Source of the DNA: Sulfurospirillum sp964466465 | GTDB taxonomy: Bacteria; Campylobacterota; Campylobacteria; Campylobacterales; Sulfurospirillaceae | Length of the DNA: 63,562 bases | Reading direction: 5' to 3' | Assembly (NCBI GenBank): GCA_964466465.1 | Contig: CAYXNJ010000010.1 | Coordinates: 1 to 63,562, forward strand | Part shown: in pieces, positions 8,229-15,020 of the stretch | Layout of the letters: each line of letters opens with the position of its first letter | Numbering within the stretch: the stretch's first letter is position 1 | The notes under the pieces: generated by a model | The model's database searches: none | The model's input: the letters and a program-made list of their open reading frames with translations, nothing else | Told to the model about the DNA's origin: nothing | Position numbers and translations under genes: made by a program

Positions 8229-8292
8229 GTCAGTGGCTCTTGTCATAAAATAAGGGCATTTTTAGTTTTGTGGCTTATTTTTAGGTCAGTGG
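8229..8292. repeat. Direct and inverted repeats upstream of pxpA
   Basis: GTCAGTGG occurs at 8229-8236 and again at 8285-8292. Between them AAAATAAG (8247-8254) and CTTATTTT (8274-8281) form an inverted pair. The block sits in the 220-bp gap between divergent mnmG and pxpA, about 75-140 nt upstream of pxpA, and could be an operator. No regulator can be named. Confidence 0.35.
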
Positions 8293-8367
8293 TTATTTAT
8301 TAGCCTCTTTATTTTAATGGAACTGTGATACCATAATTTAAAAATTTCTTCCATCTAGGAGAAGGTG

Positions 8368-9096
8368 ATGATCAAATTAAACTGTGATGCAGGTGAGAGT
8401 TTCGGTTCTTGGAAAATGGGACTGGATGAAGCCATCATGCCTTATGTTGATATGGCGAATTTTGCGTGCGGATTTCATGCGGGAGATCCTGTGATTATGG
8501 ATCGCTCTATTAAACTAGCCCTAAAACACGGCGTTACCATTGGGGCACATCCTGCGTATCCTGATTTAGTAGGGTTTGGTAGAAGAAGCATGGTCTGTTC
8601 TTTAGAAGAAGTAGAATCCATGGTTATTTATCAAGTAGGTGCACTTCAAGGATTTGTAACCGCCAATGGCGCAACACTTTCGTATGTCAAACCGCATGGT
8701 GGGCTCTATAATGATATGATGAAAGATGAGCGCATTTTCAAAGCGGTAGCAACAGCCGTTCAACGCATCAATCCGAAGCTGAAATTAATGGTTCTCTCCA
8801 TGGTAGATACCTCAAAACAAGAAGCAATTGCTAAAGAGCTTGGCTTAGAGCTGATTTATGAAGTTTTTGCCGATCGTGCTTATGATGACAGTGGTCTTTT
8901 AGTTCCTCGTACACAAAAAGGAGCGGTGCTTCACGATGTCAATGATGTTATAGAACGCTTGAAATTGCTTCAAAAAGAGGGTGTTTTAGAGACTATTTCA
9001 GGTAAAAGAATTGCATTGCGTGCTGATACACTGTGTGTGCATGGTGACAATGAAGAAGCCGTTAAGATGGTAGAAACACTCAGGAAAAACATGTGA
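8368..9096 (+). CDS. pxpA: 5-oxoprolinase subunit A (LamB/YcsF family)
   Basis: PxpA, with PxpB and PxpC, forms the ATP-dependent prokaryotic 5-oxoprolinase that opens pyroglutamate to glutamate. The 242-residue protein carries the family blocks LNCDAGESFGSW at the N-terminus, ANFACGFHAGDP, GAHPAYPDLVGFGRR and KPHGGLYN. ATG 8368 is chosen because AGGAG lies 6 nt upstream; GTG 8365 is too close to it. The next gene overlaps by 4 nt (ATGTGA), so pxpABC is one operon. Confidence 0.95.
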   Translation: MIKLNCDAGESFGSWKMGLDEAIMPYVDMANFACGFHAGDPVIMDRSIKLALKHGVTIGAHPAYPDLVGFGRRSMVCSLEEVESMVIYQVGALQGFVTANGATLSYVKPHGGLYNDMMKDERIFKAVATAVQRINPKLKLMVLSMVDTSKQEAIAKELGLELIYEVFADRAYDDSGLLVPRTQKGAVLHDVNDVIERLKLLQKEGVLETISGKRIALRADTLCVHGDNEEAVKMVETLRKNM

Positions 9097-9776
9097 GTAG
9101 AAGCTATAAAATTGCCTCAGAATCATCAGTGATTGTCTATTTTGGAAGTACCATTGATCCTTTAATCTCTAAAGAGGTGCAAAAAGCCTATCAAGCCCTT
9201 AAAGCAGAAGCCTATGAAGGCTTTTATGAGATTATCCCTTCGTATGCCTCTTTGATGGTGAGTTACGATGTAATGCGCTTTGGCTTTCATGACGTGTGTG
9301 ACATCATAGAAAAAGCGATTCATCATGCCGAAGAGATTACGATGAGTGAGTCTAAAATTGTGACCATACCTGTGTATTATGGCCTTGAAGTAGGACTTGA
9401 TTTGGAGCTTCTTTGTGAAGAAAAGAATCTCAGTGTAGAAGAGATTATTGCACTGCACACAAAAGAGCTGTACAGTGTTTATGCTATTGGGTTTGCTCCT
9501 GGTTTTGCTTATTTAGGAGAGATTGATGAAAGGCTTGCTACCTCAAGGCTCGCTAGCCCAAGAAAGGCTGTTCCTAAAGGCAGTGTCTCCATCGCTGATC
9601 GTCAGACCGCGGTTTATCCGACACAAAGCCCTGGAGGCTGGAAAGTGTTAGGGCGCACACCTATAGCGATGTTTGATGCCTCGTATGATGGACTCTCTCT
9701 TTTACATGTAGGCGATCAAGTACGCTATGAGCCTATCTCTAAAGAGGAGTTTTTAAGGCTAGGAGGCGTGCTATGA
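9093..9776 (+). CDS. pxpB: 5-oxoprolinase subunit B (KipI family)
   Basis: The 227-residue protein belongs to the KipI/allophanate-hydrolase subunit 1 family. Recognisable blocks are IGFAPGFAYLGEID, RLASPRKAVPKGSVSIAD and PGGWKVLGRTP, which in this cyclophilin-like fold contribute to the PxpBC catalytic unit. GTG 9093 overlaps the pxpA stop by 4 nt, and its own stop overlaps pxpC by 4 nt. Because pxpA and pxpC flank it, a 5-oxoprolinase role is more likely than the sporulation-kinase inhibitor role known for KipI in Bacillus. Confidence 0.93.
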   Translation: MSRSYKIASESSVIVYFGSTIDPLISKEVQKAYQALKAEAYEGFYEIIPSYASLMVSYDVMRFGFHDVCDIIEKAIHHAEEITMSESKIVTIPVYYGLEVGLDLELLCEEKNLSVEEIIALHTKELYSVYAIGFAPGFAYLGEIDERLATSRLASPRKAVPKGSVSIADRQTAVYPTQSPGGWKVLGRTPIAMFDASYDGLSLLHVGDQVRYEPISKEEFLRLGGVL

Positions 9777-10702
9777 ATGGCTTTATCGTTGAAAATGGAG
9801 GACTTCAAAGTTCTATCCAAGATGCAGGGCGCAGAGGCTTTAGCGATATTGGGTTGACCCAAAGTGGTGCGATGGATGAGCTTGCCTTTGGATATGCTAA
9901 CTTTTTAGTGGGAAATCCTTTTAACACAGCAGCCATTGAAATCGCCTTAGGTGGGGCTTCTTTTAGAGCAAAAAGCGAAATGTGCATTGCGATTTGTGGG
10001 GCTAATATGCAGCCTACGTGTAATGGACATAGCATTGCTTTGTGGCAGACCTATCAGCTAAGGCGTGGCGATGTCATCAGTTTTGGTTTTGCTAATGAAG
10101 GGCAATTTGCCTATATCGCGGTTGCGGGAGGATTTCAAACACCTTTTATGTATGGAAGTTATTCCACAAGCCTCAAAGAAGGGTTGGGTGGTGTTGAAGG
10201 ACGAAAGCTAAAAACAGGCGATATTTTACCAACTTTAGGTGCAAGATGCCCTGTGGATAGACGAAAATTGGAGCGAAAATTCATCCCAAAATACCCTGAA
10301 ACCATTACCTTACGCTTACTCAAAGGCTACCAAGAAACACTGTTTGATGAAAAAGCACAAGAGGTATTTTTTAACAGCACCTATACCTTTAAAGGCGAGG
10401 GTGATCGCATGGGGTATCGTTTAAGTGGTGAAAAAGTGGTGCCAAATGCCACAGGGATTCTCTCTGAGCCTATTTGTTATGGAGCGGTTCAAGTACCAAG
10501 TCATGGTGAGCCTATTGTTCTTTTAAAAGAGAGACAAACCATTGGCGGATACCCAAAAATTGGCTCTGTTATAGCCGTGGATTGTTTTAAACTAGCGCAA
10601 CTCAAAGCAGGTGGCAAGGTGAGATTTAAAGAAGTGAGTCTTGAAGAGGCACAAAGAGCCACAAAAGCGTTTTATGCCTTTTTTAAAGAGCAAGAAGCCT
10701 AA
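9773..10702 (+). CDS. pxpC: 5-oxoprolinase subunit C (KipA family)
   Basis: The 309-residue KipA/allophanate-hydrolase subunit 2 family protein carries GGLQSSIQDAGRRGF near the start, LTQSGAMDELAFGYAN, and GDRMGYRLSG in the C-terminal half. It completes the 5-oxoprolinase with PxpA and PxpB. The length is typical. Its TAA stop lies in the loop of a hairpin that probably terminates both this operon and the convergent chemoreceptor gene. Confidence 0.94.
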   Translation: MNGFIVENGGLQSSIQDAGRRGFSDIGLTQSGAMDELAFGYANFLVGNPFNTAAIEIALGGASFRAKSEMCIAICGANMQPTCNGHSIALWQTYQLRRGDVISFGFANEGQFAYIAVAGGFQTPFMYGSYSTSLKEGLGGVEGRKLKTGDILPTLGARCPVDRRKLERKFIPKYPETITLRLLKGYQETLFDEKAQEVFFNSTYTFKGEGDRMGYRLSGEKVVPNATGILSEPICYGAVQVPSHGEPIVLLKERQTIGGYPKIGSVIAVDCFKLAQLKAGGKVRFKEVSLEEAQRATKAFYAFFKEQEA

Positions 10703-10711
10703 AGCTTCTTG
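10691..10711. terminator. Bidirectional hairpin terminator between pxpC and chemoreceptor gene
   Basis: CAAGAAGC (10691-10698) pairs perfectly with GCTTCTTG (10704-10711) around a 5-nt loop; AGAG and CTCT outside can extend the stem with one bulge. The pxpC stop codon (10700-10702) begins in the loop, and the convergent gene ends at 10716. The hairpin is read from both sides; T-runs are weak. Confidence 0.6.
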
Positions 10712-10715
10712 TCTC

Positions 10716-12668
10716 TTAGGTTCTGAAATTTCCTAAAACATTATTGAGTTTTTCGGTGAGGTCACTGAGGTGTTCGGTTGCCCCACTTACTTCTTCCATA
10801 CTACGCGTGTTGCTAATCGTAATGGTATTAATCTCTTCAATTTTAGCAACAATGGCATCCACTTTTTTACCTGTTTCAATGTAATCTTTGACAGTATGTT
10901 CACTCGAAAGTGTTGCATTATCCATAATCACAGCCGTTTCATGGATGTTTTTTTCAACTTCTGAAGCAATTTTAGTGAGATTTTCCATACTTTTTGAGTT
11001 GCTGTTCATATGATCACTGGCGTCATTGATCGCTTGGACGATGACATTAATCGTCGCGTTGATTTCTGTAAGACTTTTTTGTGTACGTTCTGCTAGATTG
11101 CGTACTTCATCGGCAACAACGGCAAAGCCACGTCCATGTTCACCCGCACGAGCTGCTTCAATCGCCGCATTAAGTGCTAGCAAATTGGTTTGGTCTGCGA
11201 TATCGGAGATAACAGTTAAAACACCTTTGACTTGGTCTGCATCTGTGCTTAGCTGGGCAATTTGACGTGCCAGTTCCACTTCGGTATGCGCGCTTGACTG
11301 CACTTGATCTGCCATTTTAAGAATCTGATTTTTTGCATTGGTAAGCTTTGCATGCGCTTCACCAATCTCTGTTTCAGATTGTTTTGCTTTTTGAAGTGAA
11401 AGGGAGAGTTCTTCTTTGATACTGCGTGACATGTGATTGGTTTCATTGACAATCAAAGAGGTCTCTTCGGCACGTTTGCCTACTTCAAGGGCAGTTGAGT
11501 TAAGCTCATTGGCAACGGAGGCATTTTCACTACTGGATGATTTAGCCATACTTACCGTGGTGCGTACTTTGTCGATGAAAAGATTGAATGCAACAGAAGC
11601 AAGCCCTATTTCATCGCCACTTTTAATTTCCATTTTTTTTGTAAGGTCGCCATCCCCGCTAGAGAGGTTTTCCGCGCGGTCTTTGAGCTCTTTGACAGGA
11701 TTAATGACGGTCTTTTTAAGCGTGATAACCAACATTGCCATAATGATTGTTGTGATAAGACACATGACCATCAGTTGTTTGACAAGAACATATTGCGCTT
11801 CATGTACAACCGCTTTAACGGCTTTAATCTCTTTAGCGATCAAGACTTCTCCAGCGCGTGTGCCATCAAAAGATTTCAGTTCATCTCTTACCACAAAATA
11901 GGTTGGTGTCGAAAAACTTTTTCCTTTGCTTGAGAGGTCAAGGTCTTTAATCTCTTCAAACAGCTTCATATTGGTGATTTCTTTTTTCTGTGATAGTGCG
12001 GTATCTTTAGCCAAAAGAGCATCTTTTGCACCAGCGCTTAAATTGAGAAGTTTTTTGTCAGTTAAAAAGATGACACTTGCCCCTAAATCTTTTTGTGCAT
12101 TGACTGCCACGGCATCAAAAGAGTCGATGAATTCAACAGAACCTAGATACTCCCCATCTTTAAGAATAGGCGCAACACCGCGAAGCGACATTCCTGCAAC
12201 ACCCATCTCTATAGCAGTCAGAGGCTGTTTTGTCTCTTTCACACTTTTAATGGTTTGACGAAAACCAGAGAGGTCATCGCCAAATTTATTGGGCATCCAT
12301 TCACGCACAAAGCTTTTAATATCTTTGGTATGGATATGAATCTGTGCTTCTTTAAAATCTGTTTTTTCTTTGTAAAGCTTTGTAAGCTCTTTAAGCCCTT
12401 TAATGGCGATAGCACGGTCATTGTTAAGTAACGCTTCAATGACATAGTAGTTGCCTGCGATGGTAATGGCATTGGTAAGGGCAACATCGTATTGTGATTC
12501 GAGTTGATTTTTAACGTAAATCTTGAGTGCCTCTTGCTCATTCTCATAGACATCTTTTTCAATACCTTTAATGCTTAAAAAGGAGGAAAAAAGAATAAGA
12601 ATAAATCCTATAACTATACCTCCAAAAAGAGGGATGTAGATTTTCTGTGAAATCGACCAGTTGTTCAT
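10716..12668 (-). CDS. Methyl-accepting chemotaxis protein
   Basis: This 650-residue receptor has a first membrane helix at about 12-34, a periplasmic sensor of roughly 260 residues, a second membrane helix near 298-318, a HAMP domain starting INPVKELKDRAENL, and a cytoplasmic signalling hairpin. The hairpin tip contains ADQTNLLALNAAIEAARAGE and GRGFAVVADEVRNLAERT, the CheA/CheW contact region. The periplasmic part looks Cache-like, but the ligand cannot be predicted. There is no C-terminal CheR/CheB pentapeptide. AGGAG upstream supports ATG 12668, and a minus-strand TATAAT at 12702-12707 is a likely promoter. Confidence 0.93.
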   Translation of the reverse strand: MNNWSISQKIYIPLFGGIVIGFILILFSSFLSIKGIEKDVYENEQEALKIYVKNQLESQYDVALTNAITIAGNYYVIEALLNNDRAIAIKGLKELTKLYKEKTDFKEAQIHIHTKDIKSFVREWMPNKFGDDLSGFRQTIKSVKETKQPLTAIEMGVAGMSLRGVAPILKDGEYLGSVEFIDSFDAVAVNAQKDLGASVIFLTDKKLLNLSAGAKDALLAKDTALSQKKEITNMKLFEEIKDLDLSSKGKSFSTPTYFVVRDELKSFDGTRAGEVLIAKEIKAVKAVVHEAQYVLVKQLMVMCLITTIIMAMLVITLKKTVINPVKELKDRAENLSSGDGDLTKKMEIKSGDEIGLASVAFNLFIDKVRTTVSMAKSSSSENASVANELNSTALEVGKRAEETSLIVNETNHMSRSIKEELSLSLQKAKQSETEIGEAHAKLTNAKNQILKMADQVQSSAHTEVELARQIAQLSTDADQVKGVLTVISDIADQTNLLALNAAIEAARAGEHGRGFAVVADEVRNLAERTQKSLTEINATINVIVQAINDASDHMNSNSKSMENLTKIASEVEKNIHETAVIMDNATLSSEHTVKDYIETGKKVDAIVAKIEEINTITISNTRSMEEVSGATEHLSDLTEKLNNVLGNFRT

Positions 12669-12701
12669 AAAATCTCCTATTCACCGTTTTTCAATAGGCT
12701 T

Positions 12702-12707
12702 ATTATA
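12702..12707 (-). promoter_or_regulatory. Predicted -10 box of the chemoreceptor gene
   Basis: TATAAT on the minus strand, about 34 nt upstream of the start codon at 12668. Confidence 0.5.
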
Positions 12708-12839
12708 GCTTAGAAGTGAATACTATCACTAAAAGAAGGGGAAAAAAGGGGGAAAATAGTGAAAAAAGAGACATGTACTTGGCATAAAGCGTTAGTCGCA
12801 TAGATTGCTTCACTTATAAAAGTTCAATATGAAACGCGT

Positions 12840-12845
12840 TATAAT
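12840..12845 (+). promoter_or_regulatory. Predicted -10 box of the ribE operon
   Basis: TATAAT about 30 nt upstream of ATG 12875. The short leader leaves no room for an FMN riboswitch. Confidence 0.55.
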
Positions 12846-12874
12846 AAAGCTAGTCAATAGAAAAAGGTTCAATT

Positions 12875-13483
12875 ATGTTTACAGGCTTAATTCGAGAATT
12901 TGCAGAAGTTGAAAGCTACGCCAATAATATTTTAACGCTTCGCGCGACGTATAAACCAAACATTGGTGATAGCATTGCCATTAATGGAGCATGTTTAACA
13001 GTCATTGCTCTCTCAAAGAGTGGTTTTAGTGTCGAACTCTCATTAGAAAGTCGGTCATTGCTTGCAGTTGAAAACTTAAAAGGTAAAGTGCATATGGAAC
13101 CAGCGCTTGCACTAGGAGATCGTCTGGATGGACATATGGTACAAGGGCATGTGGATTGTGTTGGGGTGATTGAAAGCTTTAACAAAAGAGAAAATGGCTT
13201 AGATATTGAGGTGAGTATTCCACAAAAGCAACTTACATTTGTGATTCCCAAAGGAAGCATCACCATCGATGGAGTGAGTTTAACAGTCAATGATGTTAGT
13301 AAAAAAGGCTTTCGTTTAACAATCATTCCGCATACGCTTGAAAAAACATTGATTGGAAGTTATAAAGTAGGGCAAAAAGTCAATGTTGAGACCGACATGT
13401 TTGCACGCTATCTTCACCATATGTTTAGCAAAAAAGAGGCGCTTGACTGGAATGGGGTTGATCGCATTATGGCGATGTATTGA
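12875..13483 (+). CDS. ribE: Riboflavin synthase, alpha subunit
   Basis: Riboflavin synthase dismutates two molecules of 6,7-dimethyl-8-ribityllumazine to riboflavin. The 202-residue protein begins MFTGLI, as the family does, and has the duplicated lumazine-binding barrel: the first repeat has NGACLTV and GHMVQGHVD, the second has GSITIDGVSLTVNDV and an H-x-L-x-x-T segment (PHTLEKT). AAAAGG lies upstream of the ATG. The stop overlaps the next start by one nt, so ribE, pgeF and the 82-residue gene form an operon. Confidence 0.96.
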   Translation: MFTGLIREFAEVESYANNILTLRATYKPNIGDSIAINGACLTVIALSKSGFSVELSLESRSLLAVENLKGKVHMEPALALGDRLDGHMVQGHVDCVGVIESFNKRENGLDIEVSIPQKQLTFVIPKGSITIDGVSLTVNDVSKKGFRLTIIPHTLEKTLIGSYKVGQKVNVETDMFARYLHHMFSKKEALDWNGVDRIMAMY

Positions 13484-14157
13484 TGCAGTATCGTTTTACA
13501 ACACGTTTTGGCGGTGTAAGCCAAGCTCCTTATGATAGCCTCAATCTGGCGTTTCATGTTGGAGATCATCCTGAATGTGTCAAAAAAAACCGAGAGCTTT
13601 TGCAAGAAGAACTTGGTGTTTCTAAACTGGTGTTTATGGAACAAGTGCATGGCGATAACGTTGTGTTCATACAAAGTGGTGATGAAAAGCCTGTCTGTGA
13701 TGCGATGATAACGAATCGCCCAGATACGGCTTTAGCTGTTATGGTAGCTGATTGTATTCCTATACTCTTTTACGACGCTATTCATCAATCTATAGGCGTT
13801 GCGCATGCTGGACGTGTAGGAAGTTTGTTGCACGTTGGACAAAAGTGTGCCCTTGCCATGGGAGAACATTTTGGAGCGAAGATGAGTGAATTGCGCATTT
13901 TTATGGGACCTTCCATTCATGCGTGCTGTTATGAGGTAGGACAAGAAGCCACTATAGGGTTTGAAAACTACACGCATTTACAAGATGAAAAATATTTTTT
14001 GGATTTACAATCTTACAATGTAGATGCGTTTATCAGCATAGGTGTCAAACCTGAGCATATTGAAATTTCACAAGAGTGTAGTTGTGGTGATGAAAACTAT
14101 TTTTCATACCGAAGAGACAAAGTAACAGGTCGTTTTGTAGGAGTCATTGCATTATGA
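13483..14157 (+). CDS. pgeF: PgeF/YfiH family multicopper-like purine nucleoside phosphorylase (laccase-domain protein)
   Basis: The 224-residue protein starts at ATG 13483 (overlap TGATG with ribE). It keeps the family zinc-ligand pattern: H in MEQVHGDNV, C in VADCIPI and H in AHAG. Members of this family (YlmD, YfiH, LACC1) phosphorolyse or deaminate purine nucleosides, and some act in peptidoglycan quality control. The usual AHAGWRG block is altered here to AHAGRVG. A late CSCGDENYFSYRRD block matches the family C-terminus. The next gene overlaps by 4 nt. Confidence 0.88.
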   Translation: MQYRFTTRFGGVSQAPYDSLNLAFHVGDHPECVKKNRELLQEELGVSKLVFMEQVHGDNVVFIQSGDEKPVCDAMITNRPDTALAVMVADCIPILFYDAIHQSIGVAHAGRVGSLLHVGQKCALAMGEHFGAKMSELRIFMGPSIHACCYEVGQEATIGFENYTHLQDEKYFLDLQSYNVDAFISIGVKPEHIEISQECSCGDENYFSYRRDKVTGRFVGVIAL

Positions 14158-14402
14158 TGCACAAAGGCTTGTCACATTACCAAAGTGTGCAAAAAAATGC
14201 AGTAGAGTCCAAAAATAGGGCGTCTTTAGAAAAAATCATGGAAAGAGCAGGATTGTATAACATTGCTTTTTTACAGAATAAAGCACTTTTGGAGACGATT
14301 TTAGCATTGCCCGATGAAGAGATTGATACAGCAATGATGCAAAAGATGCAGAAGCTCCTCTTATGGCTAGATCAGACACAAGAGGAAGCGAAACTCAGTT
14401 AA
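14154..14402 (+). CDS. Small helical protein of unknown function
   Basis: I do not recognise this 82-residue protein. It is predicted to be mostly alpha-helical and charged, without cysteines, signal peptide or membrane segment, and ends with a coiled segment rich in M, Q and L (MMQKMQKLLLWLDQTQEE). It starts at ATG 14154, overlapping the pgeF stop by 4 nt (ATGA), so it is translated with that operon. It abuts the convergent tpx gene with no gap. Confidence 0.7.
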   Translation: MMHKGLSHYQSVQKNAVESKNRASLEKIMERAGLYNIAFLQNKALLETILALPDEEIDTAMMQKMQKLLLWLDQTQEEAKLS

Positions 14403-14945
14403 TTATTTTGCGCCACAACCACATTTGTGTGCTGGAGCTACTGTCTCTTTAAGTGCACAAAGTGCTGCTTCATAATTTGGCTCTTCTGTGATTTCAGGAC
14501 AGATCTCTTTATAAGCAACTTTACCTGATTTATCAACCACAAAAATTGCTCTTGCACTGAGTCCTTTCAATGGACCATCCGCGATTAGAACGCCATACGC
14601 ATTGGCTAAAGCTCTTTCTCTAAAATCACTACCAACTTGAAGGTTTTCAATGCCCTCTGTTGTACAGAAACGTCCCATTGCAAAAGGAAGGTCCATAGAC
14701 GCAACGATAACAGTTGCTTCAGAAACGGCTGCTGCTTTGGTGTTAAATGTACGTGTTTCTTGAGCACAGACTGCTGTGTCGAGTGAAGGAACAATGACGA
14801 TGAGTTGTGCTTTATCGCTTGCACCGCCTACTTTGATCTCACTAAGATCTTTTGCGACAAGTGTCACAACAGGTGCTTTGTCTCCTACATTGATTTCACT
14901 GCCTGCGAGTGCGACTGGATTGCCTTTAAGTTTGGTTGTTGCCAT
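14403..14945 (-). CDS. tpx: Thiol peroxidase (atypical 2-Cys peroxiredoxin)
   Basis: Tpx reduces hydrogen peroxide and alkyl hydroperoxides with electrons from thioredoxin. The 180-residue protein has the peroxidatic cysteine in PSLDTAVCAQETRTFN and the resolving cysteine in GRFCTTEG, about 34 residues apart, as in Tpx. The C-terminus carries an extra HKCGCGAK tail with two more cysteines, longer than the usual 165-168 aa enzyme. AAGGA upstream of ATG 14945 and a minus-strand TATAAT at 14980-14985 support independent transcription. Confidence 0.95.
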   Translation of the reverse strand: MATTKLKGNPVALAGSEINVGDKAPVVTLVAKDLSEIKVGGASDKAQLIVIVPSLDTAVCAQETRTFNTKAAAVSEATVIVASMDLPFAMGRFCTTEGIENLQVGSDFRERALANAYGVLIADGPLKGLSARAIFVVDKSGKVAYKEICPEITEEPNYEAALCALKETVAPAHKCGCGAK

Positions 14946-14979
14946 GACGTGTGTCCTTTTAAGAAAATGTTATGGAAAA

Positions 14980-14985
14980 ATTATA
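14980..14985 (-). promoter_or_regulatory. Predicted -10 box of tpx
   Basis: TATAAT on the minus strand about 35 nt upstream of the tpx start, in the 75-bp gap after the sensor gene. Confidence 0.5.
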
Positions 14986-15020
14986 GCTAACTCGGATAAA
15001 TAAACTCTTAATTTAAAAAG

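Noticed and set aside
11437..11901. 154-residue rightward open frame
   Set aside because: It is antisense within the chemoreceptor gene and has a composition typical of reversed coding sequence.
12669..12874. FMN riboswitch ahead of ribE
   Set aside because: The leader from the predicted -10 to the start is only about 30 nt and no conserved FMN-element sequence is seen.
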